In this document: positions 29,181 to 40,619 of the stretch, one piece after another
How positions within the stretch are numbered: the stretch's first letter is position 1
Layout: each line of letters begins with the position of its first letter
From: Macrothele yani
Taxonomy: Eukaryota > Arthropoda > Arachnida > Araneae > Macrothelidae
Assembly: GCA_039090855.1 (NCBI GenBank)
Contig: CM077011.1
Location: forward strand, 136,836,749-136,900,748
Direction: 5' to 3'
Length of the DNA stretch: 64,000 nucleotides
Program-made: the position numbers and the translations under genes
Notes under the pieces: generated by a model
Seen by the model: the letters and a program-made list of their open reading frames with translations, nothing else
Database searches by the model: none
Told to the model about the DNA's origin: nothing

Positions 29181-31690
29181 GACTGCCTTCGCTAGCCGCT
29201 AGTCTTAAAGTGCATTTGCCACCGACTTCTGACACTGTGTTCAACAGCCAATCAACTGTGGTGTGGCATTGTGTTTCAGAGGTGTTGTGAGAAAAATTAG
29301 GTGCACCCATTGTAGTTTCAGCGGCTTTGCAAAACCAGGGGTGAATGCAGTGATCGAAAGTTTGCGCCGAACTGCACCAATCTCATTCGCCAAACTGCTA
29401 CAAATTACGAAAAAAAAATTAATATTTGCACCCAACTGCGCCGAAACGACAATTTACAAAAAAACTGCTGAACGAAAGAAATGTTTTCACGGCAAAAAAT
29501 GCTGTTTTAAACGGCGACTCGAATGACGCTTTTTAAGGTCTACACGTAATTTGGTTAAACCTATAACAATGCTTAATCAACACTTACCGCCAATCCCAAA
29601 ATTTTGGAATGTTTTTGACCTACCTTCTAATTCGTTGTTTTTTCAGCATAAGTGACTAATAGGTTTTGCGATGTAAGTAGAGCTTATTGAGAAGGAGTTT
29701 TGTTGTAATCACGTGGTATGTAGGAGAAACGATGCTGTATGTTACGAAATCCTGTTGAAGATTGTTTACAGATGGTTTTGTAGTCTTTTGCAGTGTTGTG
29801 CAATTGAGATTGTTTATTTGTCATTCCATGCTCTTTGGGATGATGCAGTTATTTCGTTCTGAGCGAGGTGCGCAATTACGTAAATACAGCGTAAGGTCAG
29901 TTGTTAGCTATTTCGTTGACAGGGAGGACGGCTGAAAATGGCTCTGCCGGGCAAGATACGATGGTTGTTTCCTGTGGCAGCTCGTGGCAACTGAAACGGG
30001 TGGGGCCAGTAGCCGAAGTCCAACAATGAAATAAAAAAACCTGTCATTATTAAGCCAACTATTCAGACCCCCCTCCCAAGATTCCTTTACTTTGCCTCTG
30101 TTTACTTTCTTTACTCACAATAATGCCCAAACCAGGTAGGAATGTTTCAACTATTGTATTGCACACAAAAAAATTCTTCAGAATAGAATGCATTTGTGCT
30201 CTATTCTGAGGAAATTTAAGCACAACTAATCTATTCTGAGGAATAATAATCACAGGATTCACAGGATAAAAAAATGTAGTGAAAAAATAATGACTCCAAA
30301 TATATGCAGGGAGGGAATGTTTCATGAATTTCGTCCCATATAGAATGAGTACCATACTACCATTTGCATTATTTGAAAGGTTTAACTTTTTTTTAAAGAA
30401 CTTGTGAAACCTAAAAACATATATGTACTCATGTGCAAATTATACTTACAGGTTTTCTCATTTATTTATTTATTTTTAACATAGAAAATCATCTTAGTTA
30501 AAACTGAAATTAGTTCTGCAAAGTGCTTTGCAAACTTCATACTCTTGGAAACTCAAATTCTTGGGCTGATAAGCACTGTGTTTTTTTAAGTGAAGCTCAA
30601 ACTAAACATTCTTGGGGTGAAGCACTGAGTTTTTAAATGTAGCTTTTCTTCCTGATTTAAAGCAAAGAACGGAGATATTAACAAAATATCCACTCCATTC
30701 ATTGTACTCGACAAGCAAAAAAAGTCACGACACAAAGGAACAACACATCACTGAGAGGGACACACACACAGAAAAAAACAACTAACTGAACTTTGCTACG
30801 GCATTTGAAAATCTTCCGCCAACCTTGAGCTTGGTTGGAGTAAGCTTCTTTGTCAACCCACGGCATTAAGGAAACGAATACTCTCCCGGCCAATCAAATT
30901 AGCGCGGGGCCAGATAGATCTGGCCCCACAGCTTTTTTCCACGCGCGGTTAAGACAGTGTTGTATGTAGGTCTTCATACCGAATGAGACGGGGAGGAAAT
31001 CGTCTCCTCTTTGCTTGCGTAGTGATGTTACTGGGTCCTGTTGGAGCTGGCCCCAATAACCTCGCACTCTAAACATGATCTCTTTCCTCGGAAAATAGTT
31101 TTTCGTTTTTGAAGGAAACTTTTCCGTTAAGTAATGGTTTTTAAAGGGAAAGGTTTATCACCATGTAGTTAAGAGAGAGAATAAGAATCAGGGCAAAAAA
31201 AAAAAAAAAAAAAAAATTATAGAAATAGAAATTTTTAGGTGGGGCCTGGCCCCTCTGGCCCCTAATAACGAACTGCCCCTGGTTGTTTCTAAAAGATTCA
31301 TAGGTATTCAGAGATGCCAACTTTTACGGATGTTCCATAGTTTGTACGGATTTTTCATTCCATTTTATGGTTTTATGGAAGTCACCAAAAAAACCTACGG
31401 AAAAGCCCACGCAAAGATCCCTGCATTCAATTTTCTATTTTTTACTGTCTTTTGGTAAAAAAATTGCACTTCTCAGATAGTCCCTGTACGCCTTCGATAT
31501 TCTGCCTTCCCCCGCCAACGGAGGCCTTCTTCTCGTACACTGTTTGTCACGTGATTCCCCGTACAGCCATTTGAGAGTGCTGTGCGCAAAAGCCGAGAGG
31601 TAGCTCAGCTCAGCGCCTTTTGCAAACTCTTTACATTGATTACATGTGGCTTTGTGCTTGTGAAAATTTCGGTGCAAACGTTTTTAAGCC
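29181..31690. other. No recognisable gene; scattered repeat traces
   Basis: A pair of opposed frames at 29241-29526 and a minus-strand frame at 31435-31677 (80 codons, begins MHRNFHKHKATCNQCKEFA, with one CxxC) have no family I recognise. At 30905-30925 and 31228-31265 'ggccccac/tggcccc' strings suggest degraded transposon ends. Poly(A) is at 31195-31217. At 31313-31400 irregular 'tacgga/ttatgg' repeats occur. Confidence 0.4.
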
Positions 31691-32770
31691 TTTCAGCTCG
31701 ACTGTCGGGTGATACCCGACATCACAAAATCACCGAATAGCATGCTTCACGGGTGTAATCTGCCACACGAGCTATTCGGCACCATCCGCGTGATGGATGT
31801 AACCTGCCATGCTGACGCCGCCTCTAAAGCTCGCATGTCTGTGCTCGCGAGACATTTTTTCGTCGAATAGGTTGGGTGTCACTCGCCACGCCGACGACAC
31901 CTCTGTAGCTCGCACGAGACATTTCTTCACCAAATAGAGAAAAAGAAATGTCGTGGGGTGTCATTCGCCATGCCGATGGCACCTCTACAGCTCGCATGGA
32001 GGCGCTCGCAAGGAATTTCTTTTTCGCTGAATAGCTCGCGTGTCAGGTGTCATCCGCCATGCCTACACGCCTTTATTGCTCATATGTCGGGGCTTAGGAG
32101 ACATTTATTTTTTGCCGAATATCTCATGTCGGGTGACACTCTCCATGCCGATGACACCTCTATAGCTCGCATGTCGGCACTCCCGTGACATTTCTGTTTC
32201 GCCGAATATGTCGGGTGCCACCCTCCATACCGATGACTCCTCTATAGTTCGTGTGTCAGCGCTCGCGAGACATTTCTTTTTCACTGAACAGGTCGGGTGT
32301 CATCTGCCACGCCTATGAGGCCTCTATAGCTCGTTTATCGGGGCTTGCGGGACATTTCTTTTTTGCGAATATCTTGTGTGCCAGGTGTCACCCTACATGA
32401 CGATGACGCCTCTATAGCTCACGTGTCAGCGCTCGCGAGACTTTTCTTTTTCACCGAATAGGTCGGGTGTTATCCACCACGCCTGTGATACCTCTATAGC
32501 TTGTATGAATGTCATTTCTTTTTCGCCGAATATGTTGGGTGTCACCCTCCATGCCAGACGACACCTCTGTAGCTCGTGAGACATTTATTTTTTGAAGAAT
32601 AGCTCGCATGTCGGGTGCCATCAGCCATGCCAATAATGACGCCTGTATAACTCGCATGTCAACACTCGCGAGGCATTTCTTTTTTGCCGAATAGCTCGGG
32701 TGCCACCTGTCACGCCGATTATGCCTCTATAGCTGGTGGCATGTCGGGGCTGGCGAGCCAAAGGTAAGCT
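31690..32770 (+). repeat. GC-rich minisatellite, unit about 80-90 bp, about 12 copies
   Basis: A CCTCTATAGCTCGCATGTCG-type string recurs near 31822, 31902, 31982, 32070, 32157, 32239, 32321, 32409, 32490, 32565, 32642 and 32726. Each unit also has 'gcgagacatttctttttcgccgaata' and 'gtcgggtgtcaccc.ccatgccgatg'. Copies differ by point changes and short indels. It is markedly more GC- and CpG-rich than the surrounding intron. Open frames through it are by-products. Confidence 0.92.
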
Positions 32771-32877
32771 TTCACTGCTAAGTTGTGGCCTCTACTGCAG
32801 GAAAAAAAAACAACAAAAAAAAACTGATGCTGGATGAGGATGTGTGAAAAGTTATTTGAGTGGAAAGGGTTAATTTA

Positions 32878-34286
32878 CACTGTTAGCCACCCAAAATGCA
32901 ACACCAAAAAGGAAGCATCCGATTGGCCTGAAATTCACAGCATGCGTCGCACGCAAGAGGACATGCAAACGATTAGCATTGCAGGGCACATGCAAATCAT
33001 GTGCACCCGGCACGCCATCAAGAAGCACTATAAGAAGGGTACCCAGCAGGCGGGTTATAAGTAGTGGAAGTGTGTTGTGCTGCCGGACCTGAGCGTGGGA
33101 AGCTTCCTGATGCCTCGTTGCAAAATAATGCAGTCATTCCAGCACATTTTGGAGTTTGACAGAGGACGAATAGTGGCTTATTGCGACAGCGGTTTATCTT
33201 ACTGAGACATCGGCGCCCGTGTTTGACAACATCCAGCCACAGTGAGGCGAGTATGGATTCGGTGGGGGAAGGAGGGACGGACGGACCGACGTAGCGATTG
33301 CCGCAGCACACCACCGAACGAGAGGACCGGCATGTTGTGCAGCGGGCATTGACGGCTCGCACCCCCACATACATCACAAACGTTAGCGCAGGAATTAGGG
33401 TGTGTTGTGCAACAACCTGTGTCAGCACATACCGTTCGACATCGTCTGCAGGAGCAGGGATTTGTCTCACACGACGGCCATTGCTCAGATTACCATTGAC
33501 GTTACACCACTGCCGAGTGAGGCTGCAGTGGGCCGTTGAACGCCGCACCTGGACTACGGAATGGCATGAAATTGTCTTCTCCGACGAATCCCGCTTCTGC
33601 CTGCAGCACCACGATGGTCGGATCCGTGTGTGGCGGCACCGCGGCGAGAGACTGTATGACGCCTGCATTATGCATCGACATACCGGTCCATCGCCTGGCG
33701 TTATGTTTTGGGACGCAGTTGAATATGACACCCGCACCTCTCTGGTACGCATCGCCGGTACACTCAACAGCCACTGCTACATCTCCAACGTTTTGGAGCC
33801 TGTAGTCTTCCCTTACCTGCAGGACCTGCCAGCGGCCACGTCTCAACAGGACAATGCGCGTCCGCACGTGGCACGCATCATGCAACAATTCTTCACGGCC
33901 CACCAGGTGTCACTGCTGCCAAGGCCCGCCTGTTCTCCCGATATGTTTCCCGTCGAACACGTCTGGTCGCTGATCGGCAACCGAGTGGCCCAGCAAGCAC
34001 CACTCGCGGCTACGCCTGATGAACTGTGGCAACGTGTGGAAGCAGCCTGGACCGACATACCCCAAGCCCACATCCAAAACCTCTTTCGTTCGATACCGTG
34101 GCATGTAGCGGCCGTTATTGCCAGCCAAGGGGGCCACACAAGCTATTGATGTCTGCGTGTTCCGCAAGTCGCACAGCGCCTGTAAGCTCAATCGTTTCAT
34201 CTTTGTATCTGTTGTTATGTGTCCAGTAAATCTGGCTTTGCTATCTCGTGTCCTTCTTGGTGTTGCATTTTAAGTGGCCAGCAGTG
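32878..34286 (+). mobile_element. Tc1-like DD34E transposon, nearly open transposase
   Basis: TA at 32876-32877 and 34287-34288 flanks terminal repeats sharing AAAATGCAACACCAA. The transposase reads from a probable start at 33131 (MQSFQHILEFDRGRIVAYC) with in-frame stops in the HTH part near 33208, 33229 and 33290, then stays open for 283 codons to the stop at 34147-34149. The catalytic triad is visible: FSDESRF, QQDNARPHVA and SPDMFPVEHVW, with 34 residues between second D and E. It is GC-rich compared with its surroundings, which suggests a fairly recent arrival. The N-terminal stops make it non-autonomous as read. Confidence 0.94.
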
Positions 34287-34299
34287 TAGATTAAAACGA

Positions 34300-34560
34300 A
34301 ATGAAACGTAGCAGTGAAACAGCTATGACAACAAAAAGAACGAAGTCAGATAAAACTTATCGTCAAGTCTATCGCGATATATATAGTAAAGAATGGCCTT
34401 TTTATGGAGCATCTAAAGTTTTGCTGAATCACGTTTTGTAAGCCATGTCGTTGCGATTTTAGCATTTTAGCGTAGCGCATGGTGGCCGCGATGATTGTAG
34501 GTGTCATGCGGAGAGCAAGAAGCACAAAGATCATGACAAGAGACTAAATGGAGATGTGAG
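34300..34560 (+). pseudogene. BED-like zinc-finger fragment (possible hAT-derived)
   Basis: The + strand reads SDKTYRQVYRDIYSKEWPF, then after breaks DFSVAHGGRDDC and HAESKKHKDHDKR. The 'FS.AHGG..DC..H..SKKH' pattern is frequent in BED/U1-type finger proteins tied to hAT-like elements. The zinc-binding CxxC half is lost to stops. Sequence from 34570 to 34740 is open (YRESWKKYKERI...) but not recognised. Confidence 0.45.
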
Positions 34561-35124
34561 TAAAATTAATGTAACCAAAAACTTTTGACAGCTTATAGAG
34601 AATCCTGGAAGAAATATAAAGAGCGGATTAGTGCTGGAAAAATACAACAAAATACTCAAAAAAGAGAAGAATTTGAATGTTCACAAGGTGATTTGAAATG
34701 GGAAGAAGCTGAATTTTTGCAGCAGTTGGATTCCTCATAAAATGTTAAACAATGCTGAGGTGAACATTGAATGTGGCATAAAAAAAAGGAGACACGAGTG
34801 CAATAAAAAGTGGACAGTTACTATTAAAAGAAGCAAAACAAAACATTGCTAACTAACTCTAAAAATTAGAAAAAAAATAGAAGTGAGCAGTTAAATATTG
34901 AGAAAAGCAGCAAAAAATTAAACATTTTTTGTAAAATAAATGATTAATAATAGAATCCTGCTATGGTTACAAATTTTTTGATCTATTTGAAAACTAAAAT
35001 CTTTGCATATATGTATTTCAATGCAAGATGTTTTACATTTGAGTAGGGTGCATCTAGTTCCAAAACATTTTTTGCTTAAGAGTTTGTTCTATCTACTAAT
35101 ATTTTACCTGCTCTGAAAACATGT

Positions 35125-35300
35125 ATGTTTTCTTACACCAAAAATGTATTTTATCTGCTCCAAAAATGTATTTCACCTGCTCCAAAAATGCATTTTGCTG
35201 CTCCAAAAATGCATTTTGCTGCTCCAAAAATGCATTTGGCTGCTCCAAAAATGCATTTTACCTGCTCCAAAAACACATTTTGCTGCTCCAAAAATGATTT
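35125..35300 (+). repeat. Tandem repeat, about 21-bp unit
   Basis: About seven to eight copies of a unit of the type 'gctccaaaaatgcattttgct'. It lies in the last STX5 intron and makes repeated frames on both strands. Confidence 0.92.
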
Positions 35301-35844
35301 TGCAACTTTTCATCGCTGTGAATGCCACTCGTGAGATCTTGGAGGGGTCGCAAGAAGGATGCAATTAGCATATGACTTCTGCCTCTGCAAAGCGGTCAGG
35401 GTAATTTCATTTTTGTTTGTATCGAACAGAAATATCTGTTTCAGCTGCTTTTAAACAAATTCCTAGTGAATGGAATATTACATTTTGTGCACTTTTGGAA
35501 ATGATTCTTTATGGACATAGTGCTTTTCGTGTTCTCAGGTCGCGACTGAATTTAAGGCACAATATTTTTTTTTGAGAAATTTTAGTGATCAATCAGTAAA
35601 TAAGTTGATGTGGTATATAAATTGAGAACTGGACTTCTGAAGAAAAAAGTTTTGTCTTGCATGCAAAAATATATGGTACATTTCAGTTTTGCAAGCATGT
35701 TGTGAATTTCATTTACAAAGGTGTCTAGTGCAAAATCCATGTCATTGATCTAGGTATTCAGTTGTATTTGAATATAACTTAATTGAAACATGTTAAGTCA
35801 TGCTGTTAATATCATTGATGTTATGTAAATTATATTTTTTACAG

Positions 35845-36004
35845 GATTGATGCAAATGTTGAAGATGCTCAGCTGAACGTTGAAGCAGCCCATTCTGAAA
35901 TTTTAAAATATTTCCAATCTGTGACCTCAAATAGATGGTTAATGATAAAAGTTTTTGCTGTACTAATAGTATTCTTCATAATATTTGTGGTATTTGTTGC
36001 ATAA
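35845..36004 (+). CDS. STX5: Syntaxin-5, terminal coding exon with tail anchor
   Basis: The exon follows a TTTTTTACAG acceptor. Its first base completes the split Arg codon, then 52 codons and a TAA follow. It holds the end of the SNARE helix (IDANVEDAQLNVEAAHSEI), the juxtamembrane FQSVTSNRWLM segment typical of syntaxin-5, and a hydrophobic tail anchor of about 18-20 residues ending VVFVA at the extreme C-terminus. That gives a tail-anchored protein facing the cytosol. Together the four exons supply about 182 residues, against 301-355 aa for known animal syntaxin-5 isoforms, so the N-terminal third to half is missing from the window. The reading frame is intact, so the gene is probably functional. 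Confidence 0.97.
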
Positions 36005-36300
36005 AACCTGTATAACATGTACTATACTATTATTTTTGCATACCAAATCATGTACCAATAGAATTATATCATCCTCCAAAACATAACTGTCTCTAAAATG
36101 TAAATTGTAAACATGTTGTAAATTACTGTAAAATTTTTAATATATGTTGTTTTAAATATCCACTTCAGCCTTGAAACAGTTATTCTAAAGTGCATCTCTC
36201 TTTTTTTAATGATATTGAAAACTACTTTTGGCTCTTAGTAGGGTACAATTTGAAAGAGTACCTAAAATATTTGTAAATATGAATAAAGCATATACAGAAA
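36005..36300 (+). promoter_or_regulatory. STX5: STX5 3' UTR with candidate poly(A) signal
   Basis: AT-rich sequence directly follows the STX5 stop. An AATAAA hexamer lies at about 36282-36287 and is the nearest good polyadenylation signal, giving a 3' UTR of about 300 nt. The actual cleavage site cannot be read from the sequence. Confidence 0.5.
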
Positions 36301-36509
36301 TTTTTTAGTTTGTTCATGAAAAACGTTTTTCAACTTATTGCCATCACACTTTATATTTTTCCTCAGATCCTTTAACATGTGGATAATACAAATAATAAGC
36401 ACTGCTCCTGATTTTGATATAGTTTTTAACTCGTGTATTTTTAGTTTGCCAATACTCCGAGAAAAATTTGTACACATTTTATTGGGTGAAGATTATGCAC
36501 TACCTGTGT

Positions 36510-36832
36510 AATTCAATACTTTCCACTTTTCTATAAGAAAAGTGGAAAGTATTGCTCAGCTGAACGTTTTTTCTATAAGAAAAGTGGAAAGTATTGAATT
36601 ATAGAAAAGTGGGAAGTATTCCCTGTAATGACTTATTCAAAAAATAAGTCATTACAGGGAATTTGAAATAGACAAGCATATATTAACTTAATATCCTTGA
36701 AATTTATTTGTATCTATTACCTGTTTATTTATTATAAGTATGTTAGTTGATTTCACAGATTCTGCAAGTTATTTGAAAAATGATTGTAGTTGCAAACTAC
36801 AATCTTTCAAACAACTTGCAGAATCTGTGCTT
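36510..36832. repeat. Cluster of three near-perfect hairpins downstream of STX5
   Basis: Hairpin 1: arms 36514-36532 and 36536-36554 with a third and fourth copy of the arm near 36580 and 36605. Hairpin 2: 36619-36637 with 36643-36661, loop CAAAA. Hairpin 3: about 36754-36791 with 36794-36829, nearly no loop and a few mismatches. They lie within about 320 bp just after the STX5 3' UTR. They may be local template-switch products or foldback repeats. Confidence 0.88.
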
Positions 36833-37377
36833 GTGACTGGCTGCAGTTGTTGCCTAGGAATGGCTTTGTGTACTGCAGTTATTCCTGTTCGCTCCTGAGC
36901 TGTAGCACCTGGGGAGGCACATGATCAATAATTAGGGCCCCTTGGAAGCAATAACACTTCATCAGCAGTATTATTTAAAATATTTTTCCCACCTATGTTG
37001 ACTGTCACTGTGCTTAGGCTGCCATGAATTCAGACCTGTCTGTGTGGCAGGTTTGATCATAGCTCCACTAACTGATGAGTAAGCATCAAAGGCAGTTAAG
37101 ATTTTTCAAATATGGCATCCTGTTGAATAAAGACTGTTATGTCATTGGCATATGCTTCTCATCACAACAGTAGAATGGTCAATACTGGGAAGGCAGATTC
37201 TGGTGGACTGATGGAGCATTGAATGAACCTTTGCAGAAAAGTCTCAATTGCTAACCCAAAGAGCTGTCCTGAGAGGAGGGCAAACTTGGTGAATTCTGCA
37301 TCAGAATGAGATAGCCACAGTAATGAATGGCAGATAAGCAGTAAATAATAGAAGCACTGAGGTAGCAGTCATAAATC
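36833..37377. other. No recognisable gene
   Basis: No repeat family, exon or RNA gene could be supported here. Confidence 0.45.
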
Positions 37378-39413
37378 TCAAAATGGTTTTCTGTTATTTG
37401 CAGGAGTCAGACAGGGTTGTGTAATGTCACCATGGCTGTTTAACATATTTATGGATGCGTGCACGTGCGATTCCAAAATAGATAATACTGATTTATGTCT
37501 TGGTGACTTCCGTGTGTGCAGATTGCTGTATGCTGATGACATTGTCCTGTTGGCAGAGAGCAAAAGTGAGTTGTAGAGTTTGTTGTCGCGGATGTACGAA
37601 GTTTCCATGAAATTCAACATACATACATATCACTAAGCTGTTCTCTGAGATTCAGAGGTTAGCTTCAAAAAGAAATACAAACTACCAGATATTTTTACTT
37701 ACTGTTGTCGTATCAAACTTCTCCATTTACAGCGATCTTGACATACAACTCGGGCTTCGCTGATATCCATTACACGCAGTACACAAGATCTTTTATACTT
37801 CGTACTCATAATCTTTTTCTCATACAGACACTCCTCAATCTGATCCACCCATGTCTTTCTTAGCCTTCCTCTGCATTTCCTTCCTGCCACTTGGGCTAAA
37901 AAGATTTTCTTAGTAAGCATCTCATCACTCATTCTTTCAACATGGCCTAACCATCGAAGTGTATTGGTCTTCAACTTGCTAACAACATTTTGCTTCACAT
38001 CACACAACTGCAACACATCTTAATTCCTCACACAATCAGACAGTGTCTTGCCCCCCCCTTGTAAGTTGCACATTTCTCCAGCACACAAACGACTCCTATG
38101 TTTCTTCTGCAGTACCCAGGTTTCACTGCCATACATCAGAGTAGGAACAATTAGTTTCATACACAGCCATGTGTGACTCTCTAGAGAACCCATCATTCCT
38201 GTGAAAACCTCCCAGAGCAGCTATGACTTTCAATGAAGAATTCACTCTCCTACTAATTTCACTATCCAATTTGTTCTCTCTGTCAAACATGCTTCCTAAA
38301 TACACAAACTCACTCACCTGGTCAGTCACAGTGCCATTTATACTTACATTACATTCAATGCTACCAGTTCCTCTCTCAAAAACCATAACTTTGGTTTTTC
38401 CCTTATTTATACTCAGTTTGAATTTCATGCAAACTTCATACATCTGAGACAACATACTCTGCAAATCACTTTTGCTCTCTGCCAACAGGGCAGTGTCATC
38501 AGCATACAGCAATCTGCACACACTGATATCACCAAGACATAAACCACTATTATCTATTTTGGCATCATGCATGCACACGTCCATAAATATATTAAACAGC
38601 CATGATGACATTACACAACCTTGTCTAACTCCTGCACCAATAGAAAACTATTTTGATAAAACACCATTCACTCGTACACAAGCTCTACTACCAGCATACA
38701 TGGCTATTGCACTATTAAGAAGATGCCCAGTAACACCATATTCATTCAATACCTTCAACAAAAGTGTTCTATTCACTCGGTCATAAGCTTTCTCTAACTC
38801 TATGAAGGCAGCAAAAACTTTCTTACCAACAGCCAGATACTTTTCAATCATTATGCATAATGTAAAAAACTGGTTAGTGCAGCCTTTACCAGGCATAAAA
38901 CCACTCTGAACATCCCACACTTTCTCTGATGTAAGACCTCATACTTTTTCAATAACAACCTTACCAAACACTTTCCCTGGCACACTAAGTAGGCTAATAC
39001 CACAATAGTTCTTGCATTCCGTCTGATCACCTTTTCTCTTATACAAGGGAACAATAATAGCATCCTTCCAATCCTGAGGGACCATTCCTAACTCCCAGTA
39101 CAACTGGCAAATTTCAGTTAACCAGTCAATTACAGAGTCACCACCATATTCAAACTGAGTATAAATAAGGGAAAAACCAAAGTTATGGTTTTTGAGAGAG
39201 GAACTGGTAGTACTGAATGTAATATATGTCTAAATGGCACAGTGATTGACTAGGTGAATGAGTTTGTGTATTTAGGCATCATGTTTGACAGAGAAAACTA
39301 ATTGGATGGTGAAATTAGTAGGCTAGTGAATTCTTCATTGAAAGTCATGGCTGCTTTGGGAAGTTTTCACAGGAATGATGGGTTCTCAAGAGAGTCCCGC
39401 ATGGCTGTGTATT
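37378..39413 (+). pseudogene. LINE family 2 copy, sense, split by an antisense copy
   Basis: The left part, 37378-37618, reads GVRQGCVMSPWLFNIFMDAC and LLYADDIVLLAESKSEL, then MKF. The right part, 39150-39413, resumes with [33 protein letters not shown] and SSLKVMAALGSFHRNDGFS. The text between belongs to the same family in reverse. The copy at 15424-15470 reads across this point without interruption. The sense copy ends abruptly at 39413 where unrelated sequence begins. Confidence 0.88.
37616..39148 (-). pseudogene. LINE family 2, antisense copy nested in a sense copy
   Basis: On the minus strand: GFMPGKGCTNQFFTL and AFIELEKAYDRVNRTLL (38900-38770), then GLCLGDISVCRLLYADDTALLAESKSDL with the YADD box (about 38545-38465), [22 protein letters not shown], and a C-terminal RWLGHVERMSDEMLTKKIF block (about 37957-37900) followed by KCRGRLRKTW. 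The 3' end is 'agcttagtgata' plus a short ATGT tail at 37618-37635. ATTCAA occurs at both junctions as a short target duplication. Frameshifts are few, so it is younger than the host copy. Confidence 0.88.
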
Positions 39414-40130
39414 CCAAATTCCTCACCAACTTTCAAAACAGTCCAGGATTTGGGTAGTAAACTTAAAATTTTCATTTTTTCACTATTTTCTGTGTCCTTT
39501 TCAAATTTTTGTTTCAATTCTTCAATTAAAACAGACTACTCATCTTGCACATCTTCAGGTTCCTTTGGTGAAAAACTGGCAAAGGCTTGGTGTAAACTCT
39601 CTCATTTTCAGTGAAACTTTCTCCACTGTCTTTTCCACTTCCACAACCCTCCTCTCACTGCTTAGCCTAGCGATTTTTTTTCTTATGAGGTGTGACACCT
39701 AAGGTTTCATACGCTACAGCAGACTTATTTAAAGCCTCATTTGGAGGAAAATAATCTTTTTCCTGACAAATTTCAAAATATCTTGAATCAGATTTTAAAA
39801 GGCTCAGTCGGCAGGTGTTGCATGTAGATTGACCTGGAATAAGTTTTTCCGCAAGACGTGTTTCTGCCATTTTCACTTGATCTGGATTTCAACATGTACC
39901 CCCAAAAACAAAGCTATACTTTTGTATGAACTTGATTTTGTGGTAGTGGCATACAGTTTGCAGATTGTGTTCTTAAGCAAAGCGGTGTTTTTTCTTGTTC
40001 ACTGTATTCACTAATAAGAGTAATTGATTTTGTCACAGGTTTAGACGTTTCTTTATGGCACTGTTCTAATAAATGTTCTCCTATAGAGCACTCCATTTTA
40101 CCCTGAATTATATACACAATTTATAAAATT
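39414..40130 (-). pseudogene. Fragment of an unassigned, transposon-associated protein
   Basis: On the minus strand several frames join into a protein-like text: CRLSLLKSDSRYFEICQEKD, PPNEALNKSAVAYETLGVTP followed by a KKKNR basic run, then further left VLIEELKQKFEKDTENSEKM and ILSLLPKSWTVLKVGEEFGI. The 'L.LLP.SW...KV..EF' and 'NKS....LG.TP.KKK' patterns recur in uncharacterised invertebrate proteins as I remember them, but I cannot name the family. A Cys pair (CNTC) suggests a zinc-binding part. Stops and frameshifts mark it as non-functional. Confidence 0.4.
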
Positions 40131-40619
40131 GGATATGGTTCATTGCATTCCTCTACTTCTCTTTTGTTGTCTCTTACTAATATATACAGCACATACTGTA
40201 TGTTACATACTCACATTAGTATCTACAAGTTCTACTCAGTGTTGATACTCAGCACACAGGACTCACAAGAGAACACTACTCTTATACCCTATCTTTTCTA
40301 CTGGGTAGTCTAGAGAGACTGAAACCAATCCATGGTTTAAGTGAATCAGCAGCACATTGACCTCAAAAGTGCTGATTAATGCAAGTCAGGTCAGTGCCCT
40401 AGACAGTGCTAGTCACAACTCTCAGCAAGTAACTCAAGAGGACTTCTAGTCCTACAAATTCCTGTAAACCTATGGAATATAGAAAAATGTCATAAAATAT
40501 TTTTATTTTTTTAACAAAATATTGACAGACTACTTTTCCATTTGCTATATATATATATATTATATATAATTTTAACTACAATATTTATATATATATATAT
40601 ATAGAAGTAATTACTATAT
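40131..40619. other. No gene; TA-rich microsatellites
   Basis: (TA)n runs occur at about 40545-40567 and 40585-40603 in opposed arrangement. Nothing else supported. Confidence 0.6.

Noticed and set aside
31435..31677. 80-codon minus-strand frame with a CxxC
   Set aside because: A single CxxC and no family pattern; too little to call a gene, only mentioned as unassigned.
31690..32770. CRISPR-like array
   Set aside because: Whole units diverge together with no constant repeat and unique spacers. The window is a eukaryotic genome, so it is a minisatellite.
33018..33767. Long 249-codon frame on the minus strand
   Set aside because: It is the antisense shadow of the GC-rich Tc1 transposase on the + strand, which has all catalytic motifs.
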